A stretch of 64,000 bases of DNA from assembly GCA_035610835.1 (NCBI GenBank), contig CM069447.1, forward strand, positions 77,327,982 through 77,391,981. Reading direction: 5' to 3'. Of this stretch, positions 22,133-33,600 are shown piece after piece. The stretch's first letter is position 1. Each line of letters begins with the position of its first letter. The position numbers and the translations under genes were made by a program. The notes under the pieces were generated by a model. That model searched no databases. It saw only the letters and a list, made by a program, of their open reading frames with translations, and was not told the DNA's origin. Source of the DNA: Ophiura sarsii (lineage: Eukaryota > Echinodermata > Ophiuroidea > Amphilepidida > Ophiuridae).

Positions 22133-23212
22133 AATAATAGCAGATAGGCCTATTCTTTGAAAATTATGGTGGCACTGTTTAATTGAGTCTAGATTGGTAA
22201 CAAAAAAACATCTTTAAAAAAAATTATGTCTTTAATGAAAATATTCATGTGCAAAAATACTCCAAACATCGTTGTAACTAAGGGCAATAAATGCACACAT
22301 TATGGCAACAATGCGTGTATTTCAATGGAAGAACTATTTAGTGGCGTGCCCCCATGTGGAAGTTGTGGGAGCGAAACACTACCGTTGTGTGCAGCACTTC
22401 CGGCAAAGTTGAGTACGATAATAGTTCCTATTTGATGGAATGATATGAGCGAAATTGGCAGTATAAATGTTTAATGTTTTGATCACATTTGGGTTTTATG
22501 GATTCTCTTCTTCAATTTTAAAGAAGGAAAACAAATCAATATTGGCTAAACTATTGTGTTACCGACCAATTTACATACAGTGCATGCGCGAATGAGAGCC
22601 GAATAATATACCACAAAATCACAACGTTAACTTTTGTCGGTTCAGATCTAAAAATATTGACGGCAATTTGGGGTTGATTTTCAGTTATGCACATTTATAA
22701 AAAGATGATAAAATATAAACATGTTATTGATCAAATCACAAGCTACATGGATTTAGAGTGATTTAGGGGACTGCGGTATGTCAAAGGGAAGTATAAGGAA
22801 GGAATAATGCATTTATTCATAGATCTATGATTTAGTAGTGTGCTCCCTGAGTCATGCTTACAGGCTGTATTTAGCAAGCAAAACAAACCATCGCACTATT
22901 TGTGCCAATATAATTATGGTTTTGTCTTGAATTTGACACTTTTACAGAAATGGAATGAAGATTTCGATAGAATGCGAGAGTTGGGTACAGTATTATTATC
23001 TCTCGGAATCAATCATATTAATAGTCTCATGTCTGAATGGTCATATACGACGCGTACACATGGTACAGTTCGGAATGCAATGGGGAGCCTATAAACCATC
23101 TCTTGGATTTGGTTTTGGAAGTAAAATAATCTGCCTAAAATACTGTTCTGTACAATACTGTTCTGTACAGTGCCTATAGCAGACTATCAGTACAGGAAAC
23201 CCATACGTTGGT
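22133..23212. other. Intron, nothing recognised
   Basis: Frames at 22,226-22,435 and 22,840-23,094 lack motifs. TATAGCAGACTATCAG at 23,176 is the first of three copies of the word that heads the following duplicated segment. Confidence 0.35.
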
Positions 23213-23236
23213 GGGGGGGGGGGGGGGGGGGGGGGG
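23213..23236 (+). repeat. G24 homopolymer
   Basis: Uninterrupted run of guanines followed by TG-rich sequence. Confidence 0.95.
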
Positions 23237-23403
23237 TGTAGGGGTGTGTGTGTTTTTTATGGGGACAGATAGTGAAACATGCAAAATACCCATCATGATG
23301 CATAATACCAACTGATGACAAATAACACTAAGTATGATTTGTTGTACTAGCAGACTATCAGCCAGCCCATACAGGGCTGGCTGATAGACGGGGTGATATC
23401 TTT

Positions 23404-24080
23404 GCGTCGGGTCGAGTCCACAAATTGTCGATTCAGGTCGGTTCGCTTAAAATGTGTGACGTCGCTTTTCGGGTTACCGTGACGACCAATAGTGAAAAAT
23501 TACAAAATGAGCCACAAAATGAGCTCTCAAGCACTCATTTTTGCATGTGTGACTCTGAAACCTGGCAGCATGATGCTATATATGCATGTGCATATTTCTA
23601 TGAATTCAACAAATTTTGTTTGTGCATGGTTTCCATGGAAACCAGTGAAATTTGGTATTTTTTTTAAGTGAATGGCTCCCGTTGCCATGGAAACTGTCAG
23701 AATTTCCCGAGTGGCACATCAATTAAAGCTGTTGTAGTCATCAGCCTGTGTGTCAATTTTCAGTGCAATGGCTCAATTAGTTTTTGAGATATCTCATCGG
23801 GAGTATTTTCCCATTGTTTTCAATGGGGGAGATAATATTCGAATATTATCTCAAAGCTGAGATAAGCTAAAATAAGCCTTTTCCATGATAAAAAAAAATC
23901 TACTGCGTATTTTTTTCCGAAACGCGGAGTCGTAGCGCATGTCGAGAAAAAAATAACGTGTGCCGATTCTGGTTGGAATAGGTTGATTAGTTTTCGAGCT
24001 ATTCGAAAATGATAGTCGCCCCGCGCAAAAACAAAAACAATATACTCAGTATTAACTTTGTTAATAATGGAGTATAATAA
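23404..24080. repeat. Tandem duplication, copy 1 (period 979 bp)
   Basis: Begins GCGTCGGGTCGAGTCCACAA and ends TTAATAATGGAGTATAATAA. It matches 24,383-25,059 with only a handful of substitutions. An open frame of 80 codons is kept in both copies, but it carries no motif and simply follows from the identity. The word AGCAGACTATCAG lies upstream of each copy. Confidence 0.92.
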
Positions 24081-24382
24081 ATTTTTTCAATGTTCTTTAA
24101 TTTTCGCACACTTCATTCTGTGCTCTTTGGGCAAAATTTACATTGATTTGTGTGTTTGGTAATCTGTGCTCCCACACGTAGACGTGCACGCTCCAAGAAA
24201 ATAAGATCGAGCATAATTATTTGTGCACCAATGTCATGGTGAACTGTAAGCGCGAACATTACAGTACCACAAAAATTGTCACAAGTAAGCCTATAGCAGA
24301 CTATCAGGCAGCCCAGACAGGGCCAAAACCTTGTCGGGGCGATATCTTTGGAACGAATTGAGCGATTGGAACGAGATTTTCA

Positions 24383-25059
24383 GCGTCGGGTCGAGTCCAC
24401 AAATTGTCGATTCAGGTCGGTTCGCTTAAAATGTGTGACGTCGCTTTTCGGGTTACCGTGACGACCAATAGTGAAAAATTACAAAATGAGCCACACAATG
24501 AGCTCTCAAGCACTCATTTTTGCATGTGTGACTCTGAAACCTGGCAGCATGATGCTATATATGCATGTGCATATTTCTATGAATTCAACAAATTTTGTTT
24601 ATGCATGGTTTCCATTGAAACCAGTGAAATTTGGTATTTTTTTTAAGTGAATGGCTCCCGTTGCCATGGAAACTGTCAGAATTTCCCGAGTGGCACATCA
24701 ATTAAAGCTGTTGTAGTCATCAGCCTGTGTGTCGATTTTCAGTGCAATGGCTCAATTAGTTTTTGAGATATCTCATCGGGAGTATTTTCCCATTGTTTTC
24801 AATGGGGGAGATAATATTCGAATATTATCTCAAAGCTGAGATAAGCTAAAATAAGCCTTTTCCATGATAAAAAAAAATCTACTGCGTATTTTTTTCCGAA
24901 ACGCGGAGTCGTAGCGCATGTCGAGAAAAAAATAAAGTGTGCCGATTCTGGTTGGAATAGGTTGATTAGTTTTCGAGCTATTCGAAAATGATAGTCGCCC
25001 CGCGCAAAAACAAAAACAATATACTCAGTATTAACTTTGTTAATAATGGAGTATAATAA
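24383..25059. repeat. Tandem duplication, copy 2
   Basis: Near-identical to copy 1. The intervening 24,081-24,382 is not repeated. The left border of copy 2 carries extra sequence (GGAACGAATTGAGCGATTGG) that copy 1 lacks, so copy 1 has a deletion beside its start. Confidence 0.92.
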
Positions 25060-25065
25060 TAATAA

Positions 25066-25437
25066 TAATAACGCTAATGATAACCATAAGGGGAAAAATT
25101 ACATGAGATTAACTAACAATAACATTCATTTACATAAATTAATTAATTATGCTAATTTATTCAAATATTCACAAAATTTGCATAATTTGTACGACGGGCT
25201 GTCTTTAGTCACTGTTAGACTGTCGTACAAATTATGCACATTTATTGAATATTTGAATAAATTTGCATAATTAATTAGCTCATGAATAGTAATTTACTTT
25301 GTTATTTATAACGGAATAAAGCGCATTATTGTTTATGAAAGAAATTACGTTAGGGGGAAACAGTATTTTCGACCTAACGTAATAATGAATGAATAACAAA
25401 AACCTCTTTCCCCCTAACGTACCTTTAAAGGTAATAA
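25066..25437. mobile_element. Foldback MITE, tandem copy 1 (period 372 bp)
   Basis: Contains an inverted repeat: ATTCAAATATTCACAAAATT and GCATAATTTGTACGAC on one side, GTCGTACAAATTATGC and ATTGAATATTTGAAT on the other. A smaller outer pair is built on ACGTTAGGGGGAAA and TTTCCCCCTAACGT. The whole unit is repeated directly downstream. Confidence 0.85.
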
Positions 25438-25815
25438 TAATAACGCTAATGATAACCATAAGGGGAATAAGTACATGAGATTAACTAACAATAACATTCA
25501 TTTACATAAATTAATTAATTATGCTAATGTATTCAAATATTCACAAAATTTGCATAATTTGTACGACGGGCTGTCTTTAGTCACTGTTAGAGACAGCCCG
25601 TCGTACAAATTATGCAAATTTATTGAATATTTGAATAAATTTGCATACTTAATTAGCTCATGAATAGTAATTTACTTTGTTATTTATAACGGAATAAAGC
25701 GCATTATTGTTTATTAAAGAAATTACGTTTAGGGGAAACATTATTTTCGCCCTAACGTAATAATGAATGAATAACAAAAACCTCTGTCCCCCTAAGGTAC
25801 CTTTAAAGGTAATAA
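25438..25815. mobile_element. Foldback MITE, tandem copy 2
   Basis: Second copy of the 372-bp unit, slightly diverged. It keeps the longer stem (GACAGCCCGTCGTAC is present on both arms, where copy 1 has lost part of it). Each unit ends ACCTTTAAAGGT, itself a palindrome. Confidence 0.85.
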
Positions 25816-25967
25816 CACTAATACTAATAATAATAACCATGCGAATCATGGGCTTTCAATAATAATGATTCAACATCCATTATGCACGACCTATTAAGAA
25901 AACTACTCGTATATCCCCTTATTACAATTATTAGAACATTATAATATTGAAATTTGGTTCGTCTTAC

Positions 25968-26069
25968 CAGGTTTGTTTTACTAACATCCACTTTGGCTTC
26001 AATGATCAGAAATGTACAGATATCTAAGTGACGATTAACAGCAGCTACATGAAGAGGTGTGTTTCCGTC
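25968..26069 (-). CDS. Ankyrin-Roc-COR protein, exon 15: ankyrin repeat
   Basis: TATTCAG acceptor, 34 codons, GTAAGA donor, phase 0 at both ends. DGNTPLHVAAVNRHLDICTF followed by LIIEAKVDVSKTNL is an ankyrin repeat with the canonical TPLH..A start. It differs clearly from the twelve array repeats (TPLH instead of TPLW, no DGNADVN), so it is an older unit outside the recent expansion. Confidence 0.9.
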
Positions 26070-26174
26070 CTGAATAAAAATGAGAAAAATTAATTATTGG
26101 CAAAAAGGTTCATAAGGATCGTTGATTATAATCTGATATGGACTGTTCATTTTACTGATCCAGTGTAAAAAGGT

Positions 26175-26213
26175 ACTCTAACCCTAACTCTAACCCTAAC
26201 CCTAACCCTAACC
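26175..26213. repeat. Interstitial telomere-like (CCCTAA)n
   Basis: About six copies of CTAACC(C) with small variants, in one orientation, in an intron. Confidence 0.85.
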
Positions 26214-27365
26214 AGATTGGCAAAATATTCGATTTCATAAGCAAATTATACCGGCAAATTACTCGAAGACAAAATAGCCCACCGTAAAAAAAAAGTTAAA
26301 TCATTGATAAGCTTACTACATCATGCCATTAACCTACTATGTTACGGTCATATTAGAAGCTCAAATTATAATAAATAGCTGCCTTGAAGTATACTCGCCT
26401 TGCAAACAAGGTCAATCTGAGTGTTGGTGGAAAGTGTTTTTGAAATCAGTCTTAAAAAGATAAGTCTAGACCCATATGCCAGAGACAGGAGATCCAGTCT
26501 ACCTTGAATCAGCTATTTCATGACTAAGGTTAGTTTTGTGCTGAATCAAGGCATACAATATCGGCTAGTTGAATTGATAAAGCTTCAAAATTCAGTGTTG
26601 GAAGGATACATTGCCTAGCTATTGGATTTTGAAGCTTACTTTGAATTCTAGCCTAAATTAGTGTTAATATGTATGCATGTAAGGTTATTGGGGACATATT
26701 TTCAATTGCTACATCTAATAGATTCACTTGTCAGTCATAAATTACTCCCGATCAAATCATCATGCCCCCCCCCCCTCCCCATGTATAATTTTTTTTTTAA
26801 ATCAAAAAATCAAAACAGCTTTTTCTAAATTAAGGGGTCTAGAGGGTTTCAGTATCCATGATCAAAAAGTGTTTAAAAATACATTGATTGCATGATCACA
26901 TGATCAGGTTTTATGTGATTCAGCATGATTTGCATGTAGGGCAGGCCAAATATCCAACCGAATCATATTCCATGGTATTTCACACTAAACTAACACAGTA
27001 AAATTACAAAAGCAAGTGAAAAGATGTAAATTAACATTATAATGACTAACGTGGACACTGTTACTTCTTCTTTGCACATTCAGTCCTAAAATATTATTTG
27101 GTGTGACCCAAAAAGCCCAGGTTATATTTTGACAAGTTGCAGTCTTCAGTAGATAGTACATTATTTAAGAGGTAGGCCAAGATTGGCTCTGATTTGAAAT
27201 GGTAAAAAAAATCATGTGTAGCTCATTGTTTTTGCAAAAGCGAGAAAATTGGCATTTTGTAACACTCTTTTAGCATGTAAACGTATAGGCGAACCATTTG
27301 GTGGTGTGAATTCTGTATACAGATGCATGTTTTTTGATGAGTTTGCTGACTACTTGACAACTTTA
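26214..27365. other. Intron, nothing recognised
   Basis: Contains a C-rich run at about 26,764-26,777. No gene or transposon motif. Confidence 0.35.
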
Positions 27366-27369
27366 ATAT

Positions 27370-27960
27370 GGTCAGTGCAGGCTTTTGATTGTTGGAGACT
27401 TTAACTTCCAATTTGATGTTACCAGCGACCCTGATACAATTAAACTTCGGGATCTACTTGAAACTAGTCACATGAGTCTGAAAACTTAATTCACACAGTT
27501 AAAGTTGGTTCTCTGTTTTCAGACCACAACACAATTCATTGCAACGTTAAACAAACCTGAATGTGCCAAAATCATGTTACATATCGCAAGCTGAAAATGA
27601 TAAATCGTTTAGATTTTGAACATGACATAAGGAACTCTGATCTAATCACCAGTCCGAACTCAGATATCTCTGGGCTTATTGACCAATATCATGAAATCAT
27701 AAGTGCCATATTGGAAAAAGACATGCATCTAAGTATACACATGTTACACTATGACCGAGAAACTTTGGCCCTCACCAGCAATTCAAATAGCCCAATTCAT
27801 TACCCTATAAATTACCACAAATTTAACTGGCCCCTAACGACCTTGAATTTCAATCAAACATCACCGGTTACAGAACAAGAAGCAAAGAAGTCTTTAAGAA
27901 GTGGAGGCACGTGTCAGAGCCGAATTGACAAGCTACAGCGCTAAAGGGGAATGGTTAGAC
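27370..27960 (+). pseudogene. LINE (CR1/L2-type) ORF2 remnant, endonuclease end
   Basis: LLIVGDFNFQFDVTSDPDTI is the GDFN strand of the APE-type endonuclease, followed by LRDLLETSHMS. After stops, VTYRKLKMINRLDFEHDI, DLITSPNSDISGLIDQYHEI and LEKDMHLS correspond to the spacer between endonuclease and RT in these LINEs. Several stops and frameshifts; inactive. The 3' side is overprinted by the SINE. Confidence 0.78.
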
Positions 27961-28003
27961 GAGCTATTCGCAACATATGTTGGTAAGGGCATACATGATA
28001 TAG

Positions 28004-28490
28004 AGGTGGCCGAGCGGTCTAGCGCGCTGATCGTCGGTCGGGAATATTCTTTCAATCACATGATCGTGGGTTCAAGTCACCTTGAAACCAGGATTCTTTG
28101 TTCATCCCAAAAAGTTCCTATCTAGGTCGGAAATTCTACAATCAAGTCTTAATTCAGTTAGGTATAGTTTATCGGATTTATCGGTTAGCTGATGATCTAT
28201 TTAATTGTAGAATTTCTCTTCTACCCCCATTCGCTGTGTATAACGTGCAGGTCTATACAGTGAATGTCAGTTGCGCCGTGGTTTCGAAGAGTCATGTTAA
28301 GCCTTCGGTTCCATGTATTCAGACGCTCACGTTAAATAGTTGCAGACCTCATCGTAAAGAGTAGGGGATCATCCCTGGTCTGTTACATGTACAGTTACAA
28401 GTTTGTATTCCTAGGTTTCAGGGATACATTGTGCGAGTATACTCAATAAGAGGTTGATGCACAGTATAGGTAGATGATGATGATGTCTTC
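28004..28490 (+). mobile_element. tRNA-derived SINE (Leu/Ser-like head)
   Basis: GGTGGCCGAGCGGTCTAGCG is an excellent A box of the Leu/Ser type, and GTGGGTTCAAGTC about 45 nt on is a B box. The T arm and acceptor do not pair properly, so it is not a working tRNA gene. A body of about 400 bp follows, ending near an (ATG)n tail at about 28,471-28,485. It lies right after the LINE remnant. Confidence 0.75.
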
Positions 28491-29985
28491 GGCAAAACGA
28501 AGGTCATGTCGAAGGAAGATTTCATTAAAAAACATTAATATCAGTAAACAACTAAATTATTTCTATTTTAATTTGCAAGGAAGCTAACATTTTATTTCAT
28601 GTCTTAAAAACACCTTTAGCAGAAGACCATAACTCGTACCGTATCATTTGTGAACCTAACGGAAAATGTGAATGACTTTTCAGTGCAATTATCAAGAAAC
28701 AAAATGTCTTCACAATATTTTATTTGTGCAATATTTTTAGTTTGTGAAGTAGTATTCATTTCTTCAAGTGTTAACACCTTAGGCTCATTTAACATATCAG
28801 GAACCTGTAATAAATTACAGGCACAACAATGTCTTGCTTGTAGACTCTCACTCCATATTATCAAGCTGCAGTAATTTTCATGTCCTAACTGTGTAAATCC
28901 TATTGGAATAGCGAAAAATTCGGACAGTTTACAAAACGTGTCACAGTTTGCTTATTTTTAAGTTGATTACTTTCATTTGGAGGGAGGATAAACTAGATTA
29001 ACCACGCTTTATACAGGCAAGAACAATTCCAGGGTGCACAATTCTTTTTGATTCACCCTGTGTAATGTCCAAATCTGTGTTTTGATTCTGGAAGGGTTTT
29101 ACATTTGCCACGCAAGTTTGTTTTGTTTATGTCGCTAAGCATGATGGGGCGATTGGAAACATGGCGGCCTACATGAAAGAAGTGTGTATTACGATAACGT
29201 TTTTACATATCTAAGTATAGCAAATACATGTAAAAGATTTAATAATCAAAAAATAAGAAAGAACATTAATGATTTGTAAGTGTAGAAATAAGATTGCTTA
29301 TTGAAGAAGTCAAATCAAGTCGTACTCGTCTCTGACTCAATGTTTTCATCCCGGCCAATCAATTTCAGTAAAATTGTAGTGTACTGCCCGTAACAGTAAA
29401 AACGTTCGTACTACGTGATCGCCGAAATATCGATGCCTATAAATAGATTCAACTATGTACAGACTAAAAGGGCAATGAATAACAGAAGTATTACCAACCC
29501 GACAAAGACATTGTAAACAAACGCTGAAAAGTGAAAAGAGGCCTTGATTGCAAAACCCAAGTTTATAACAACAACGGACAAAAGAGCCTATCTATAGGCC
29601 TATAGGCCTATGGCATGTATGGACAAATCAGGCCTTTTCTAAACTCAAATCTACATAACATTAAAGGGTTGTCACTAGCCCAGCCTGTGGCTCGCTTGTG
29701 CGTGATTAACCGGTATGGAGACCGGTGGTGGGGCGTAGCACTTGTTACTAGGTACAATCAAGGTGAGAATTGATTTGAGGTACCGTATCCATGAACAATT
29801 TAGCCACGGGTGAAAGTATTATACTACATGTACTACTACATTGTGGATGAGCATAGCCTGTGTCATTAGACGCTGTGACACAATATTGCGCCAGGCAACC
29901 GACCTGTTCTGGGGGCTAGGTTTCGTACTATTTTAGCCTCACACATTAAGCAAACAATTATTCGGCAGCAAAGTGAGAGCTATTT
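28491..29985. other. Intron, nothing certain
   Basis: The word AAATCTGTGTTTTGATTCTG at about 29,071 also occurs at about 33,734, so a repeat boundary is shared. The frame at 28,650-28,874 has a hydrophobic stretch but no other support. No gene is called. Confidence 0.35.
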
Positions 29986-30241
29986 GTAATGCAGTGAATG
30001 GTGAATAGACTTAATTTTCCCAGATAAAACTACTTTAAAATTCAAGTAACATGACCTCGAGAGAAGAAGTTCACCACATAACAAAACTACACCACAAAGA
30101 CAAGCGTATGCAATTTCAGTAGGCTCAGCAAAGAAAGTCAACAATGAATGGACAACCCAGAAGGGCACTGGTGCAAATCAAGTAATACAAATATACATTA
30201 CTGGAATGCAGAAAGTTTAAGGCATTAAAACCAGATCACAG

Positions 30242-30784
30242 TTGTGTCAAGACAAAGGCAGGTGTTTTGCCTGTTTGAAACCAGGGCACATGTGCATGAA
30301 ATGCAGGAAAAAGAACAAATGTGCAACCGGTAGCAGGAAGCACCCCACAGCAATGCATGACCATAACCAGGAACGTCAACCAGACACCAATGATGAAGTG
30401 ACGCCCATCACGGTAAATACCGGTTGCGTAAGTGTAGAGTATAAGCCTACAAATATGACAATTCTACCAGTGACAGTTATATCAATAGGAGGTTCGTGTG
30501 TCAAAACTTACGCCTTTCTTGACAGCGGGTGTGGAGCGGTATTTGCTTCACCAGAGCTCTATGCAAAACTCCATGTGAGAATGAAGAACACCAAGTTAAT
30601 ACTGAAGACGCTTGCTGATGAACAGATGTGTGAAACAAAAGTGGTGCGAGATCAGCTGCAAGTCGGTGATGTTCAAGGTCTTGCCTTTGTAGATCTTCCA
30701 GATGTGTTTGTAAAGAATATTCCAGTCACAAATGAAGATATTCCCAAGCAGAAAGATAATTATAGACACGTGGGTGCATCTTAA
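30242..30784 (+). pseudogene. BEL/Pao Gag zinc knuckle and aspartic protease
   Basis: CFACLKPGHMCMKC is a CX2CX4HX4C zinc knuckle. About 80 residues later, YAFLDSGCGAVFASPEL holds the catalytic DSG of a retroviral-type aspartic protease, with the flexible loop region around KTLADEQMCETKVV. The frame is open for 180 codons, but upstream Gag is broken and stops occur just after it (IGSNVPAASQP and onward), before the inserted transposon. Confidence 0.85.
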
Positions 30785-31012
30785 GGATATATGGAGACAT
30801 ACACTGTGTAATTCCTACCGTGAGCTTGATGATTGGAAGTAATGTGCCAGCGGCATCTCAACCATTGGAAGATACACTGGAAGGATAGGAGAGCCATATG
30901 CAGTTAAGTCACCTCTGGGTTGGATGATCCATGGTAACAGGGGGTACCCAGAAGTCTGTTGCAGCTCATTTTTGTAATGTGAGAAACACAACCAGCATAC
31001 AGCATGCACATA

Positions 31013-31852
31013 GGGGAGATGCGGGAGAGTTGAGCCACCGGGAGAGTTGAACCACCCCCTATAACTCAAAAAGTAGTAACTTACTAAAATTTATATTGGC
31101 ATATATTGTTATATAGCATCAATACGACATTCTTAGTGTTAAACTCTACTGTCATGTGTGCTCAGTATCAAAGATACCTAAACAAAATCATTTTTTTCAC
31201 TTTTGAGTGAAAAATAGAAGAATTTTTTTTTTTTTTTTTTTTTCCCATAGCAAGACTTAGAATATAATAGCGGTAATTTGTTTATTGAAGGGGGTATGTA
31301 TGACCATTATTTTAGAGAACTATTGTAAACTATTAAAAGTTCTACACCAGACAGGATTGGGTTATTTACAAAATGGTCACAATGAGGAGAGTTGAGCCAT
31401 TGGTCATGGGGAGAGTTGAGCATAGGGAAAACATGTAGTAACATTTTGATTTTTGGACTAAAGGTAAAAAATGTATAATAAATGAGAGAGAATGTTATTT
31501 TGTGCCATGATAATAACAATTGAGCACCATATTTACTTTAAGGATTAATAAATCAAAAGTTGAAAAAATATGATTTTGTTTTTTTCACCAGCATTGACTT
31601 ATCATGCTGGCTCAACTCTCCTGTAATGGTGGCTCAACTCTCCCATACTGTAGGGAGAGTTGAGCCACTTTACCAATTTTTTTCAAACCTTTTGTATGAA
31701 TAAGCCTTAACTGCTATCCCAACTGTTATTGTTTCACAACGAAAACAACACTCTAAAGTTTATCTTACACTAATTGTTTACAGGTTTGTACTTTTCTTCC
31801 GCATATGGTGACACAAAAAATAAAAAATGGCTCAACTCTCCCGCATCTCCCC
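31013..31852. mobile_element. TA-flanked DNA transposon inside the BEL element
   Basis: Perfect 25-bp terminal inverted repeats start GGGGAGATGCGGGAGAGTTG, and TA lies directly outside each end (31,011-31,012 and 31,853-31,854). The interior repeats GAGAGTTGAGCCA words (31,020, 31,388, 31,655) and has a T-run, with no transposase. This is a non-autonomous element that used a TA target, as Tc1/mariner-type elements do. Confidence 0.88.
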
Positions 31853-31879
31853 TACATGTAGTGATGATCATCTAGGTCT

Positions 31880-33330
31880 TTGGCACCGTGTCTTCACCCA
31901 GCTGCACGAACTATGTGCTCCGACAGATTGGTAACAAATTGTGACAACATAAAACCCAGAGTGACAGAAGCCATTTTGAATTCATTTTATGTGGATGACA
32001 TGTTGAAATCATTTGCCACTGAACAAGAAGCCATAGAAGTATCAAAGAGTATTCAAGAAACCCTACAAGAAGGATTTAGAGGCTTTAGACTTACAAAGTG
32101 GTCCCAGCAGAAGAAAGGGCTAAAGAAGTCAAGCAACTTGATTTAGATGTGGAAACCCTACCTACAGACAGAGCACTCGGAATTCAGTGGGATGCAGAAA
32201 CAGATCAACTGGGATTCTCCTACAGCATGAGTGAAAAATGGAACGTAGTCACAAGAAGAAGTCTACTCTTTATTATCAGTAGTGTATATGATCCCTTGGA
32301 CATGGTAGCTCCCTTTGTCATTAAGGCCAAGATGATTCTGCAAGATCTTTGCCCAAACAAGATAGGTTGGGATGATGAGACCCCACAACAACACGCCCAT
32401 GAATTGAAGCAATGGACTAAAGTGCTTCCAAAGCTAAAAGAAGTGAAGCTGAAGCCATGCCTGAAGCCAGTCTCATTTCACCACCCAACAAAGATAGAAC
32501 TACACCATTTCGCAGACGCAAGTGAAAAGGGATATGGAACAGTGAGCTATGGCAGATATCAGGAGGGAACCAAAATACACTGTTCTTTCATGGCAGCAAA
32601 GGCCAGGGTCAAATCCTTGAAAAAGATTACCGTACCCCGATTGGAATTGACCGCCGCCGTCACTGCAGTAAGAATGGACTCCAAACTGAAAAGTGAGTGG
32701 AGAATGGGCGATGATGAACTGATTTGCAGTAGTCATTTTTATAGTCTTACGGTGTCGAAATATATAGTAAATGAATCTTCACGTTTTCACACTTTAGTCG
32801 CAAACCGGGTAGAAGAAATACGAGAGACAACAGAGCCGTTACGGTGGCACTATGTACCCACAAAAGACAACCCAGCTGATGATTGTTCCCATGGACTTAC
32901 AATGGAGAAGCTACTGAAGAGTGATAGATGGTTTCAAGGTCCACATTTCTTATGGAAAGAAGAAAGTGATTAGCCCAAATGCCAGGTAACAAGTCCGGAA
33001 AGCCTGTCAACAGAAGATCCAGAAGTAAGGAAAACAGGAGCCTTTGGCCATGCATCACCTGTGAATGTTGGAGTTGGAGTGGTGAAGTGTGTTGAATTAC
33101 AAGACCCTGTGGCCAGAATTGTCAGCTACTTTTCTGATTGGATGAAGCTGAAAAGGATAATAGCGTGGTGGCTCCGCTTAAAAGGAATCCTCTGGCATAG
33201 GTCCAAGAATCAAGAAACCAGACAACAAACCAAAATAACAGTGGAAGAAATACAACATGCTGAAGAAGCCATTATAAAGATAGTCCAACACAAGGCTTGT
33301 CCAGCAGAAATATCAGCCCTACAGAAGTAG
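31880..33330 (+). pseudogene. BEL/Pao RT end, RNase H and integrase start
   Basis: ILNSFYVDDMLKSFATEQEA carries the RT motif C (YVDD). A frameshift near 32,098 is followed by DRALGIQWDAETDQLGFSYS, ISSVYDPLDMVAPF and LHHFADASEKGYGTVSY (first Asp of RNase H in FADAS), then VPRLELTAAVTAVRMD and YVPTKDNPADDCSHGL. After a stop, VARIVSYFSDWMKLKRIIAW and TVEEIQHAEEAIIKIVQ are the N-terminal integrase region. A segment is missing within RNase H (between the MGDDELI and SKYIVNESS parts). Confidence 0.88.
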
Positions 33331-33419
33331 AAAGAAGTAAACGAGCAAAGGATCAACAGTGAACATGAAGAAGTAAATAATGGAGATCCTGAGACCAGCA
33401 AGAAGATTCACAGCAGAAG

Positions 33420-33600
33420 CATCATATTGAATCTATACCCCATACTCAGCAAAAATATTTTGCGAGTAGGAGGAAGACACAGCAGCAGAAGCATCATATT
33501 GAATCTATACCCAATATAGATTCGGCCTTCGGGTCGCGATTTTGTGCCAATAAAATCATATCATATCAACCCCATACTCAGCAAAAATATATTTACGAGT
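33420..33600 (+). repeat. Local duplication with a short insert in the BEL remnant
   Basis: AGCAGAAGCATCATATTGAA plus TCTATACCC occurs twice (about 33,412 and 33,485), and so does CATACTCAGCAAAAATAT (about 33,440 and 33,573). Between them is a 55-bp segment (ATTCGGCCTTCGGGTCGCGA and onward) that is unrelated to the element. Confidence 0.75.

Noticed and set aside
23425..23667. 80-codon frame repeated at 24,404-24,646
   Set aside because: Conserved only because the 979-bp duplication is nearly identical; the protein shows no motif, and the sequence around it is conserved equally well.
28004..28088. Functional tRNA-Leu or tRNA-Ser gene
   Set aside because: A and B boxes are good, but the T stem and acceptor stem do not pair and a long unrelated body follows; better explained as a SINE head.
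28650..28874. 74-codon frame with a signal-peptide-like stretch
   Set aside because: Only one hydrophobic run, no cleavage context, no splice sites in phase, and an overlapping antisense frame of similar length.
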